Source of the DNA: a virus
Direction: 5' to 3' (one strand)
Virus record (IMG/VR): IMGVR_UViG_3300009425_000021
Span: 1 to 52,991 of that record
DNA length: 52,991 bases
The notes under the pieces were generated by a model that was given only the letters and a program-made list of their open reading frames with translations, had not been told where the DNA came from and searched no databases. Shown in pieces: positions 41,340-49,620 of the stretch (position 1 is its first letter; every line of letters begins with the position of its first letter). Both the position numbers and the translations under genes were made by a program.

Positions 41340-41858
41340 ATGACAAAGAAATTAGAAGAAGAATTTAACTTACCACCCATAGACGACAATTATAAAAGTA
41401 TACCAGAGTCTCAACCTCAAAAAGAGATAAATGACCAGCAAATAACAGAATTTGAAACTATTGATGTGGAAGATATTCAAACAGCATTAACTACAGCAGA
41501 AAAAATTGATAACGCTTTACAAAATGTAAAGGGTCTTGAGGAGCATGATTTAGAAATGGATAGTATTGCTCAACAGGCAGTTGACAGTTACACGCAGTTA
41601 ATGAACTTGGGTATGAATGTTGGAGATAGGGAAGCTGGCAGTATATTTGATAGTGCCGCAAAAATGTTAAAGACTGCCTTAGAAGCAAAAGACAGCAAAG
41701 TTAATTCAAAACTAAAACAAATCGATATGATGATTAAGAAAGCAAGACTTGATAGTAATGCTGGTAATTATGATGATGGGTCACCGGCTACTGCTGTAAT
41801 GGATCGTAACGAACTATTAAAAATAATTAATACTAAAGCAGATGACGTTATTGACTAG
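41340..41858 (+). CDS. gp16: Small terminase subunit, gp16-like
   Basis: An acidic N-terminus, a central long helix pair (DLEMDSIAQQAVDSYTQLMN, then IFDSAAKMLKTALEAKDSKV and LKQIDMMIKKARLD) and a disordered end give the layout of T4 gp16. That protein forms rings that regulate packaging by gp17. At 172 residues it is close to T4 gp16 (164). It lies 1.5 kb before the large terminase, with two unknown genes between. No Shine-Dalgarno sequence is present. It overlaps a tiny convergent minus-strand gene by 11 bases. Confidence 0.7.
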   Translation: MTKKLEEEFNLPPIDDNYKSIPESQPQKEINDQQITEFETIDVEDIQTALTTAEKIDNALQNVKGLEEHDLEMDSIAQQAVDSYTQLMNLGMNVGDREAGSIFDSAAKMLKTALEAKDSKVNSKLKQIDMMIKKARLDSNAGNYDDGSPATAVMDRNELLKIINTKADDVID

Positions 41859-41961
41859 GAATAGTCCACTCGCCATTTTTAAAAACTACCACAGTACCAT
41901 CGTTTGCCAATGAATATTCGCCTTCTTCAGGATTTTGAGGTTCTTTAACTTTAATGGTCAT
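41848..41961 (-). CDS. Tiny protein, 37 aa, leaderless minus-strand gene
   Basis: A minus-strand frame from the ATG at 41961 to the TAA at 41848. It starts MTIKVKEPQNPEEGEY and ends VVVFKNGEWTIPSQ. The late motif TATAAATA lies just upstream, with its core exactly five bases before the ATG, the same geometry as at seven larger genes here. That is strong support for a real gene. The C-terminal part, VFKNGEWTIP, looks like a small beta hairpin. It is antisense to the end of the small terminase. No family is known to me. Confidence 0.6.
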   Translation of the reverse strand: MTIKVKEPQNPEEGEYSLANDGTVVVFKNGEWTIPSQ

Positions 41962-41966
41962 GCTTA

Positions 41967-41974
41967 TATTTATA
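41967..41974 (-). promoter_or_regulatory. Late promoter TATAAATA for the 37-aa gene
   Basis: A perfect T4 consensus on the minus strand, followed by TAAGC and the ATG. It lies eight bases from the tandem plus-strand late promoters at 41982-41998, forming a divergent pair. Confidence 0.7.
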
Positions 41975-41981
41975 AAAAATT

Positions 41982-41998
41982 GATAAATATGATAAATA
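41982..41998 (+). promoter_or_regulatory. Two tandem late promoters
   Basis: GATAAATA occurs twice, with cores at 41984-41989 and 41993-41998, nine bases apart. The ATG at 42022 follows with a CAGGAG ribosome site. Confidence 0.7.
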
Positions 41999-42021
41999 AG
42001 TGTAACAGGAGTTTATAATAA

Positions 42022-42723
42022 ATGAAAAACTTAAAAGAACTAATTAACGAATCTTTTAGCAAAGAGTACGGCTATAGAATTAAGTTAGCGAGAGATTGTA
42101 GCCCAGATGACTTATCTAAACTGGAAGGTGTCCTTGCAAAGTATAACTTAGTTAGTGCTACTCCTTGGAAAAGATTACCAATTCAAGAAAATCCAATGGA
42201 ATTTCAAAGACTAAAAGGTGTAAATGTTACATCAGAAGTATGTAGTACAGATGTTGTACTTAAATACCCAGTCAACCAAAGAATACTAGAGGTATTAATT
42301 TGTGTTGAAATGAATATGGATCACGACCATGTATTATGTTACGGTGTTAACGATCCAAGAAAAGTAGAATCAGAACAGGCAGAGCAAAGACTTGCTGATG
42401 ACCTAGACAGAAGTGTTGAGACACCAGAAGCACAATTAGACGAAGTTGATTCAACTGAAGAACAAGACCATTACACTGCACAGAACGAAGATTTAGACTT
42501 AGCAGTATTTGGTGAAGAGTATAACAGTAAGTTCTTAGCAGAGCTAGAAAGAATTAAAGCAGAGAAAGGTGCAGATTACTTTAAGAATTACCCCACAAAA
42601 GATGAACTAATGGGCGACAACTTAAGAGCAATGCACGATTCCATAACTGGATTAGCACATGGCGGACTAGCACCTGAATCTAAGATGGCAGACGTTATAT
42701 CACAAAGCTCAAGAAGAAACTAA
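42022..42723 (+). CDS. Conserved phage protein, 233 aa, unknown
   Basis: The N-terminal 110 residues form a compact mixed domain (YRIKLARDCSPDDLSKLEGV, VNVTSEVCSTDVVLKYPVNQ). The rest is acidic and helical (SEQAEQRLADDLDRSVETPE, KFLAELERIKAEKG). I associate this layout with hypothetical virion-region proteins of marine T4-like phages. Two promoters precede it, so it may be abundant. It is followed one base after its stop by the next gene. Confidence 0.65.
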   Translation: MKNLKELINESFSKEYGYRIKLARDCSPDDLSKLEGVLAKYNLVSATPWKRLPIQENPMEFQRLKGVNVTSEVCSTDVVLKYPVNQRILEVLICVEMNMDHDHVLCYGVNDPRKVESEQAEQRLADDLDRSVETPEAQLDEVDSTEEQDHYTAQNEDLDLAVFGEEYNSKFLAELERIKAEKGADYFKNYPTKDELMGDNLRAMHDSITGLAHGGLAPESKMADVISQSSRRN

Positions 42724-42724
42724 A

Positions 42725-43333
42725 ATGATAAATGACCACGACCTAAACAAAAGATTAATGGAACTGTTTGCAGAAGTAGAAGAAGCTCCAGCACAGGAAT
42801 CTTATTCACCTGGTGATGAGTACGAAGAAGGCATGGTAAGCAATTGTTGTGGCGCTCCTATTATTGGCGTTGTCGACGGCACCGGCAGATGTAGTGAATG
42901 TAAAGAAATGGCATCAGCTGAAGTTGAAACAGATGAAGCAATTGAAATAGAACCAGAAACAAGTGAAGCGCCATGTGGAATGGAGCCAGAACTTGAACTT
43001 GCTCCAGATACAGAACAAACTGGTGGTTCAGTTACATTTAGACAAGAAAAGAACACTGATAAAGGTTCAGTAAGCATAGAAGCAAGTGCTGACGATATGC
43101 AAGAACTAGCAAAAGTATTAAAACTTGCAGGAATAACACTTCCGCAAGGTATAAACCCAGAACAACCAGAACAACCAGAAGCAGAAGTTGAAGTAGACGC
43201 TGATGACGGTAGTCACCCAACTATGAACTTCCCACATACAAACGTTGATGCTAATATGTCCACCGACAAAGCAGTATTAACTAGTGTTATTAGAGATAAA
43301 CTTAGAGATTATCTTAAAAACAGCCGTTCCTAG
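42725..43333 (+). CDS. Acidic zinc-ribbon protein, 202 aa
   Basis: A four-Cys zinc-ribbon-like element, CCGAPIIGVVDGTGRCSECK (about 39-58), sits in an otherwise acidic, Glu/Pro-rich protein. A central segment (SVTFRQEKNTDKGSVSIEAS) and a C-terminal helix with DKAVLTSVIRDKLRDYLKNS follow. It starts one base after the preceding stop. Its acidic low-complexity regions recall scaffolding or DNA-mimic proteins. Function is unknown. Confidence 0.6.
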   Translation: MINDHDLNKRLMELFAEVEEAPAQESYSPGDEYEEGMVSNCCGAPIIGVVDGTGRCSECKEMASAEVETDEAIEIEPETSEAPCGMEPELELAPDTEQTGGSVTFRQEKNTDKGSVSIEASADDMQELAKVLKLAGITLPQGINPEQPEQPEAEVEVDADDGSHPTMNFPHTNVDANMSTDKAVLTSVIRDKLRDYLKNSRS

Positions 43334-43354
43334 TAAACAATCCCTCAAAACTCA

Positions 43355-43362
43355 CATAAATA
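43355..43362 (+). promoter_or_regulatory. Late promoter for the large terminase
   Basis: CATAAATA ends six bases before the ATG at 43369, one base more than the exact leaderless spacing. The predicted leader is one base long. Confidence 0.65.
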
Positions 43363-43368
43363 CTTACT

Positions 43369-44964
43369 ATGCCTAAAGGAACAGTAAACACCGAGCTGGT
43401 TAAACCAGCATATCAAAAACTACAGTATGACCAAGAGATGCTCAGAGAGTTTCAATTGTGTTGTGACCCGGTTGACGGGGCATTATACTTCATGGAAAAA
43501 TTTGTTAAGATTCAGCATCCTACTAAGGGCGGAATTGACTTTGTTCCGTTTGATTACCAGAAAGATTTAATAGCAAACTACAACAAATTTAGATATAGTA
43601 TTAACATGCTGGGCAGACAGATGGGTAAAACTACTGTAGCGGCGGCATACTTATTATGGTTTGCTATGTTTAAGCCAGATAGCACGATACTTGTAGCGGC
43701 CCACAAAGCGGCAGGCTCACAAGAAATTATGCAACGTATTAGATATGCATACGAAGGTATTCCAGATCATATTAGAGCCGGAGTTTCAGAATATAACAAG
43801 ACTAGTTTAACATTTGACAATGGATCACGTATAGTAAGTAGTACAACTACCGAGAATACTGGTCGTGGTATGTCGTTAACACTAGTTTACTTAGATGAGT
43901 TTGCATTTGTTCCACCTAGAATAGCCGCAGAATTTTGGACAGCATTGTCTCCCACATTAAGTACGGGCGGTAAGTGTATTATGACCTCAACACCTAACAG
44001 TGATGAAGACACTTTCGCTAGTATTTGGAATCAAGCAACTAAAACTGTCGACGAATACGGTAATCCAAGTGTCACCGGGGTTAACGGCTTTAAAGGTTAC
44101 ATGGCAAAGTGGGATCAACATCCAGATAGAACGGCAGAGTGGGCAGATGAAGAACGCAGTAGAATTGGTGAAGAGAGATTTAGACGAGAACATGAATGTG
44201 AATTTATTATTTACAATGAAACACTCATTGACCCTTTAAAACTTGCCACTATGCATGCCACAGACGCCCTGTACAAGATGGGACAAGTACGTTGGTATAA
44301 GAGGCCCAGTGCAGATAAGATGTATGTAGTGAGTTTAGACCCAAGTGCAGGTACCGGAGGCGACAATGCCGCACTACAAGTAATAGAACTACCTAGCATG
44401 AATCAAGTTGCAGAATGGTGTCATAACAAAACTCCTATTGAGGGGCAAGTTAGGACTATGATGGAAATTCTAGAAGAAATACAAAACTATGGTGCTAAAG
44501 AAATTTACTGGTCTGTTGAAAACAACAGTATTGGTGAAGCGGCACTAGTTGTAATTAGAGATACCGGTGAAGAAGCTTTCCCTGGAACGTTCTTACATGA
44601 TCCTGTTAAAGTACAAGGGCGTAAAGGACGTAAAGGATTCCACACTAGCAGTAAAACAAAAATTGAAGGCTGTATCCAAATTAAACGATACATAGAACAA
44701 GATAAGTTAGGTATATGTAGTAAAGCATTAATTGGAGAGCTAAAAACATTTGTAGCAAGAGGCAATAGCTTTGCTGGACAACCAGGTGAGAGTGATGATT
44801 TGGTTATGGCTATGGTTGTCGCTTGTAGAATGGTTTCATATATTGCTACATTTGAAGATGATGTTTTCACTGTAGTAAATTCTACAATAGGAATAGAAAA
44901 ATCAGATAGAGATTCCGGCCCATATGATGAATATGATGAGCCTATGCCAATTGGATTCTTGTAA
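43369..44964 (+). CDS. terL: Large terminase subunit, gp17-like
   Basis: The packaging motor ATPase and headful nuclease. Walker A is GRQMGKTT (near residue 83), Walker B is LVYLDEFAF (near 172), and a coupling motif follows in GGKCIMTSTPNS. The nuclease domain begins VSLDPSAGTGGDNAALQVIE (near 320), with its first catalytic Asp. The LDPSAG start and the DDLVMAMVVACRM ending match T4-like gp17. At 531 residues it is shorter than T4 gp17 (610), as in marine T4-like relatives. Its stop overlaps the sulfotransferase start. Confidence 0.95.
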   Translation: MPKGTVNTELVKPAYQKLQYDQEMLREFQLCCDPVDGALYFMEKFVKIQHPTKGGIDFVPFDYQKDLIANYNKFRYSINMLGRQMGKTTVAAAYLLWFAMFKPDSTILVAAHKAAGSQEIMQRIRYAYEGIPDHIRAGVSEYNKTSLTFDNGSRIVSSTTTENTGRGMSLTLVYLDEFAFVPPRIAAEFWTALSPTLSTGGKCIMTSTPNSDEDTFASIWNQATKTVDEYGNPSVTGVNGFKGYMAKWDQHPDRTAEWADEERSRIGEERFRREHECEFIIYNETLIDPLKLATMHATDALYKMGQVRWYKRPSADKMYVVSLDPSAGTGGDNAALQVIELPSMNQVAEWCHNKTPIEGQVRTMMEILEEIQNYGAKEIYWSVENNSIGEAALVVIRDTGEEAFPGTFLHDPVKVQGRKGRKGFHTSSKTKIEGCIQIKRYIEQDKLGICSKALIGELKTFVARGNSFAGQPGESDDLVMAMVVACRMVSYIATFEDDVFTVVNSTIGIEKSDRDSGPYDEYDEPMPIGFL

Positions 44965-45764
44965 TGTCTAAAGAATTATTGTTGTGTGTCGGGCCAGCTC
45001 GAACAGGCACTACATGGCTTTGGGAAAACTTAAAAAAAACGCATAATTCATACGATTTAAAAGAAACATACATATGGTGTGAAAAGCCATTCCCCGATTT
45101 TCCATTACGATATAAAGGCAAGCCTTTTGAAAAAACATTAAATGAATACTACACTACTATAGAACAATCTGAAAAACCTTGGATGGACTTTTCATTAGGA
45201 TGGTACCAACCTCAGCGAAGTGTATTGCCTATCAATGAATTAAACAAGCGTTTTGACTTAACTGTTTACTTGTGGATTAGAGACCCATACGAAACATGGA
45301 TTAGTATGATTAACCATACTAGTTGGTGGACACATGTTAGAACTACAATGGGCGAAGTGTTTGATAGAGAAGCAAAATTATTTAATACGCCACAAGGTGT
45401 TGACATACTTAAACGTAAAGTACAGCAACATGCAACTAGAAAAATAGAGACAGCTGATAAATTAATGTATGCACAGAACAAATATAGCGATATAATACCA
45501 AGTTGGCAAGACACAGGTGTTAACTTAGTACTACTAGACTTTAACAAAATAGGCGATTCAGCGTACTTTAATCGTAAATTAGGCATAGAGTGTGAATGGG
45601 ACCACACAACACGTTATGCTATGGGAGGATTAGATTATGCAGAGCAAAAAAAGAATGTTATAGTTACAGATGAAACCGTTGACCCGGGCGTAAGAGACAT
45701 GATTAAAGAAATGTATAAAAACGATTATGAATACTTAAACGACATAAAAGATAAATACAAGTAG
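44964..45764 (+). CDS. Sulfotransferase-like protein, 266 aa
   Basis: The N-terminal CVGPARTGTTWLWENLK (7-23) is the PAPS-binding loop of the sulfotransferase family (x-G-T-T-W-L). LWIRDPYETWISMINH (near 100-115) fits the second, 3'-phosphate-binding motif with its Arg and Ser. These enzymes move sulfate from PAPS to sugars, proteins or lipids. The gene begins inside the stop of the large terminase with no intergenic space, an unusual neighbour. A role in sulfating virion or host-surface glycans is inference. The acceptor is unknown. Confidence 0.75.
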   Translation: MSKELLLCVGPARTGTTWLWENLKKTHNSYDLKETYIWCEKPFPDFPLRYKGKPFEKTLNEYYTTIEQSEKPWMDFSLGWYQPQRSVLPINELNKRFDLTVYLWIRDPYETWISMINHTSWWTHVRTTMGEVFDREAKLFNTPQGVDILKRKVQQHATRKIETADKLMYAQNKYSDIIPSWQDTGVNLVLLDFNKIGDSAYFNRKLGIECEWDHTTRYAMGGLDYAEQKKNVIVTDETVDPGVRDMIKEMYKNDYEYLNDIKDKYK

Positions 45765-45776
45765 GAGATATATTAA

Positions 45777-47060
45777 ATGGCGATTTCAGTTAAAACAGTA
45801 GCAGACAAAGTATTCAACTTATTAAAAGGATATGGTTTTGCTGTTGACACTTACGATAAAGAAGGCGTTACAGTAGGCGATCCTGCAGATGCAGTACGTT
45901 TTTACGTTGAAGATCCAGACTTACTAGTTACACTTAATGTACCTCAAGAAGAAATTAAGTTTAGTGTTAGTGCAAATACAGAAGAAACTGACATTTTACG
46001 ACAGCAACTCAAACAGTTATCCCAAAGTTACTTGATGAACTTAGACTTCAGAGTATTTGGGAAAACACTTAAACCAATAAGCGATGCAATAAGTGTTGCA
46101 AAAGCATCTAAAGAGACAGGTATGGAATCAGTAACAGAAGCAAATTTAGGACCGGTAAGCGGTTCAGTAAAAACTAGTTATCAACCACTAGACAACGTTA
46201 AGATTATTGTTAAGCACAGTAAAGACGTTAATGAAGAAGTACGTGGTTCGAGAAGCAGAAACATTAATAAGATTTTTATTCAAGCGAACGAAGAACGTCA
46301 TTTGTTCCCAAGTAAAAACTTACATGGTGCAAGAGCAATGGCTAGGCACATACACAATGGTGGCACAATGCACGACACAGTCGCTGAAAGCATTATTGGA
46401 ATGTGTAAAGACTTTGGTTCTATCAAAGAGTTTGTTGGGTATGTTACTAAGAAAGGGTTGGTTAATGAGACTAATGGCGAGTATGTCTCACTTGCTAAAG
46501 AACATATTGAAAACATTAGAACTACATTTAAGAAACTTAGCGGTGTAAAAACTTATGCAAATGCTGTTGAAAGTTTAGCAGAATTTAATAACGTTGAAAT
46601 AGTTAATGAAGTAAACTTAGAAGATCACTTCACTGAAACACATTTTGACGAAAAAGTAGGAAATGCACATAATACATTAAGTAGATTAGTTAATAAGCAG
46701 TCCGCTTTTGAAAGTTACATAATGGATACTATCCAAACTGAAGCATTTAAGAATGCTAAAACACTTATGCAAGAAAGTGATGTAATGCAGTTTGATACAC
46801 CTAATGCACAATTAGGATATAGAGTATCACAACTAGGGCAATCTGCAACTAGCGAGAAGTTAGGCGGATACTTAAATGGTATAGGTAGCAAGTTATCTGG
46901 AGGAGGCAATATGTCTCAGTTTGAATACAGAGCGGTTAAGGCATCATTGCTTTCAGCACAGAATTCAGCACCAGTTATGGCAGAAAGTACAGACGATTTA
47001 GGTAAGTATGAATCCTTCCTAGACACGTTTACTAGTACTGATAAGCCTTTTGCTCAATAA
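45777..47060 (+). CDS. Conserved virion-region protein, 427 aa
   Basis: A clear AGGAG site precedes the ATG. The N-terminal domain (TVADKVFNLLKGYGFAVDTY, VRFYVEDPDLLVTLNVPQEE) is compact and mixed. The rest is largely helical with repeated Ser/Asn-rich stretches (VEEVRGSRSRNINKIFIQAN, NAHNTLSRLVNKQSAFESYI). I recall similar proteins in marine T4-like phages between packaging and replication genes, called only hypothetical or structural. No enzymatic motif is seen. Confidence 0.65.
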   Translation: MAISVKTVADKVFNLLKGYGFAVDTYDKEGVTVGDPADAVRFYVEDPDLLVTLNVPQEEIKFSVSANTEETDILRQQLKQLSQSYLMNLDFRVFGKTLKPISDAISVAKASKETGMESVTEANLGPVSGSVKTSYQPLDNVKIIVKHSKDVNEEVRGSRSRNINKIFIQANEERHLFPSKNLHGARAMARHIHNGGTMHDTVAESIIGMCKDFGSIKEFVGYVTKKGLVNETNGEYVSLAKEHIENIRTTFKKLSGVKTYANAVESLAEFNNVEIVNEVNLEDHFTETHFDEKVGNAHNTLSRLVNKQSAFESYIMDTIQTEAFKNAKTLMQESDVMQFDTPNAQLGYRVSQLGQSATSEKLGGYLNGIGSKLSGGGNMSQFEYRAVKASLLSAQNSAPVMAESTDDLGKYESFLDTFTSTDKPFAQ

Positions 47061-47085
47061 AAAGACGGTTTAAAGTGCCGTAAGG

Positions 47086-47093
47086 CATAAATA
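47086..47093 (+). promoter_or_regulatory. Late promoter upstream of gene 32
   Basis: CATAAATA, 135 bases before the gene 32 ATG. It would allow late as well as early expression together with the sigma70 promoter at 47139. Confidence 0.55.
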
Positions 47094-47117
47094 CTATTAC
47101 AATAAAGACAACGATTG

Positions 47118-47131
47118 CTATCACGTGATAG
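47118..47131 (+). promoter_or_regulatory. Perfect 14-bp palindrome, possible operator
   Basis: CTATCACGTGATAG is perfectly symmetric and ends seven bases before the -35 of the gene 32 promoter. It is well placed for a dimeric regulator. Confidence 0.5.
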
Positions 47132-47138
47132 AAAAAGG

Positions 47139-47167
47139 TTGACAACATGGCAAAGATATATTATAAT
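47139..47167 (+). promoter_or_regulatory. Sigma70-type promoter for gene 32 / uvsX
   Basis: TTGACA (47139-47144) and TATAAT (47162-47167), spacing 17, behind AAAAAGG. The leader (about 47174-47228) contains a 7-bp hairpin (47176-47182 with 47195-47201) before the GGAG site. Confidence 0.85.
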
Positions 47168-47228
47168 AACCCAAGTTAGGACACAAACACAGAAGTCCTG
47201 ACACACATGGCACATATGGAGAAATAAC

Positions 47229-48269
47229 ATGGCATCTTTACAAGAAATTAGAGCTAAACTGGCCTCTATGGAATCTAATTCCAAACCAAACAGTTCATCA
47301 AACGGCGGCGACAACGCCATTTACCCCCACTGGAATATCGACGAGAACACTAGTACAACACTAAGGTTTTTGCCTGATAGCGATCCCGACAACACTTTTT
47401 TCTGGGTAGAAAGACAAATGATTCGTCTTACTTTCCCTGGAGTAAAAGGTGGAGACATGAAACCAGTAACAGTACAAGTACCTTGTGCAGAAATGTACGG
47501 CGACACTTGTCCAGTATTAACTGAAGTACGTCCTTGGTTTAAGGATGCATCTTTAGAAGACCTAGGTCGTAAATATTGGAAAAAACGTAGTTACATCTTT
47601 AACGGATTTGTAACTGAAAATCCACTAAGCGAAACAGCACCTGAAAATCCAGTAAGGCGTTTTGTAATCTCACCACAAATCTTTAACATTATTAAATCAG
47701 CACTAATGGACCCAGATATGGAAAACATTCCAACTGACTATACTGCTGGAACAGATTTTAGAGTTACTAAAACAACTAAAGGACAGTATGCTGATTACAG
47801 TACTTCAAAATGGGCTCGTAAAGAGCGTGGCTTGGATGAAACTGAACTAGCGGCGATTGACGCAAATGGCTTATTTACACTTTCAGACTTTTTACCTAAA
47901 AGACCTGGACAAGACGAACTTAACGCAATTAGCGAAATGTTCCAAGCATCGGTTGACGGTGAGTTGTATGATCCAGAGCGTTGGGCAATGTTCTACAAGC
48001 CTTATGGCGTAGAAACACCTAAGTCAGCAACACAACCTACTACAGCACCTGTGCAAACAGCGGCACCGGTAGCGGCTCCAGTAGCGGCTCCAGTTGCAGA
48101 AGCGACAGCAGACATTCCGTTTGATGTTACGCCAACAGCGGCACCAGTAGTAGCAACTGCACCAGCACCAGCACCAGTGGCACCAGTTGCCCCGGCGGCT
48201 CCTGCGGCAGAAAGTGATGCAAAACCTAGTGCAGATGACATTCTGAACATGATTAGAAACCGTTCTTAA
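47229..48269 (+). CDS. gp32: Single-stranded DNA-binding protein, gp32-like
   Basis: The T4-like replication ssDNA-binding protein. A basic N-terminus (SLQEIRAKLASMES) is followed by the OB-fold core with YPHWNIDENTSTTLRFLPD, FWVERQMIRLTFPGV and the zinc-region equivalents C and H in VPCAEMYGDTCPV. Part of the T4 Cys/His set is visible. A Pro/Ala-rich linker and the acidic-basic end SADDILNMIRNRS replace the T4 acidic tail. At 346 residues it exceeds T4 gp32 (301) because of the Ala/Pro repeat (PVAAPVAAPVAE). It lies directly before uvsX. Promoter, palindrome and leader hairpin suggest tight control. Confidence 0.92.
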   Translation: MASLQEIRAKLASMESNSKPNSSSNGGDNAIYPHWNIDENTSTTLRFLPDSDPDNTFFWVERQMIRLTFPGVKGGDMKPVTVQVPCAEMYGDTCPVLTEVRPWFKDASLEDLGRKYWKKRSYIFNGFVTENPLSETAPENPVRRFVISPQIFNIIKSALMDPDMENIPTDYTAGTDFRVTKTTKGQYADYSTSKWARKERGLDETELAAIDANGLFTLSDFLPKRPGQDELNAISEMFQASVDGELYDPERWAMFYKPYGVETPKSATQPTTAPVQTAAPVAAPVAAPVAEATADIPFDVTPTAAPVVATAPAPAPVAPVAPAAPAAESDAKPSADDILNMIRNRS

Positions 48270-48279
48270 GGAGTACAAC

Positions 48280-49398
48280 ATGCAGAAACCATTTGACTTA
48301 ACAAAGTTCCGAACAGGAATCACGAAAAGTATCGCTGGCATCAGTGCTGGCTTTCATGATCCACAGGATTGGATATCAACTGGTAACTACACTCTTAACT
48401 ACCTAATTAGTGGGGACTTCCAAAAGGGAGTTCCTCTAGGTAAAGTAAGTGTATTTGCAGGAGAGTCTGGTTCAGGTAAATCGTTTATCTGTTCAGGTAA
48501 CTTAGTGCGTAATGCACAACAACAAGGCTGTCAAGTAGTATTATTTGATAGTGAGAATGCACTAGATGAAGATTGGCTACAAGCATTAGGCGTTGATACA
48601 ACACCTGAGAAATTATTGAAGATTGGCGTCTCAATGATTGATGATGTAGCAAAAACAATTAGTGACTTTGTAAAAGACTATAAGTCTAACTATGGTGACC
48701 TACCATATGCAGAGCAACCTAAATTACTATTCGTAGTGGATAGTTTAGGAATGTTGCTTACACCTACCGATGTTGCACAGTTTGAAAAAGGCGACATGAA
48801 AGGTGATATGGGTAGAAAGCCTAAGGCATTAACAGCCCTAGTTAGAAATACAGTTAACCAACTAGCACCACATCCAATCGGACTTGTTGCAACTAACCAT
48901 ACATACGCATCGCAAGATATGTTTGACCCTGATGATAAGATATCAGGTGGACAAGGATTTGTATATGCTTCAAGTATTGTAGTAGCAATGAAGAAGTTGA
49001 AACTTAAAGAAGACGAAGACGGAAATAAAGTATCGACAGTACAAGGTATTAGAGCGGCATGTAAAGTAGTGAAAACACGTTACAGCAAACCGTTTGAAAG
49101 TGTACAGATTAAAATTCCGTATGAATCAGGCATGAATCCTTACTCAGGTATTTTAGAATTACTTGAGCAAAAAGGAATCGTTGTAAAAACTGGTAATAAA
49201 CTAGAATATACATCACCTGTTACAGGCGAAGTTATTAAAGAGTTTAGAAAGCAGTGGACTGAAGAGAGACTTCAAATAGTAATGGATGAATGGAATCAAA
49301 TACCTGATGCAAACTATCATGATGATTTTAGTGATTTAGTTGACGATGAGACTTTAGTAGATGAACCTACTGTAGAGGAGTTGGCAAATGAATCCTGA
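48280..49398 (+). CDS. uvsX: RecA-like recombinase UvsX
   Basis: A strand-exchange ATPase. Walker A is GESGSGKS (near residue 60) and Walker B is LLFVVDSLGMLL (near 150). GLVATNHTYASQDMFDP and the DNA-binding loop region KISGGQGFVYASS follow the UvsX/RecA order. At 372 residues it is close to T4 UvsX (391). A strong AAGGAG site precedes the ATG. The acidic C-terminus (DDETLVDEPTVEELANES) is UvsX-like. The stop overlaps the next gene by 11 bases. It works with gp32 and UvsY in recombination-dependent replication. Confidence 0.94.
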   Translation: MQKPFDLTKFRTGITKSIAGISAGFHDPQDWISTGNYTLNYLISGDFQKGVPLGKVSVFAGESGSGKSFICSGNLVRNAQQQGCQVVLFDSENALDEDWLQALGVDTTPEKLLKIGVSMIDDVAKTISDFVKDYKSNYGDLPYAEQPKLLFVVDSLGMLLTPTDVAQFEKGDMKGDMGRKPKALTALVRNTVNQLAPHPIGLVATNHTYASQDMFDPDDKISGGQGFVYASSIVVAMKKLKLKEDEDGNKVSTVQGIRAACKVVKTRYSKPFESVQIKIPYESGMNPYSGILELLEQKGIVVKTGNKLEYTSPVTGEVIKEFRKQWTEERLQIVMDEWNQIPDANYHDDFSDLVDDETLVDEPTVEELANES

Positions 49399-49618
49399 TT
49401 TAGATTTTCTAGTAGAAATTTGGGACGGTATGAAAAATTACATTACCAAGAAAGACAGGCTACAGGCGGCAGAACAAATCATTACTATTTTTGATGAGAA
49501 TGCCGACCTTGCTGATATTCAAGCAAATATCAACATGTTTGACTCGGCTATGAAAAATGCAATTATTGGGCATTTTGGTCTAGACGAAGATGAAGATGAC
49601 GCAGACTGGGAAGAATAG
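49388..49618 (+). CDS. Small acidic protein after uvsX, 76 aa
   Basis: A helical, very acidic protein (FLVEIWDGMKNYITKKDRLQ, ending EDEDDADWEE). Marine T4-like phages often carry such a gene just after uvsX, which fits its place here (overlapping uvsX by 11 bases and followed three bases later by uvsY). Function unknown. Its acidic tail could mimic DNA or bind a replication protein. Confidence 0.7.
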   Translation: MNPDLDFLVEIWDGMKNYITKKDRLQAAEQIITIFDENADLADIQANINMFDSAMKNAIIGHFGLDEDEDDADWEE

Positions 49619-49620
49619 AC

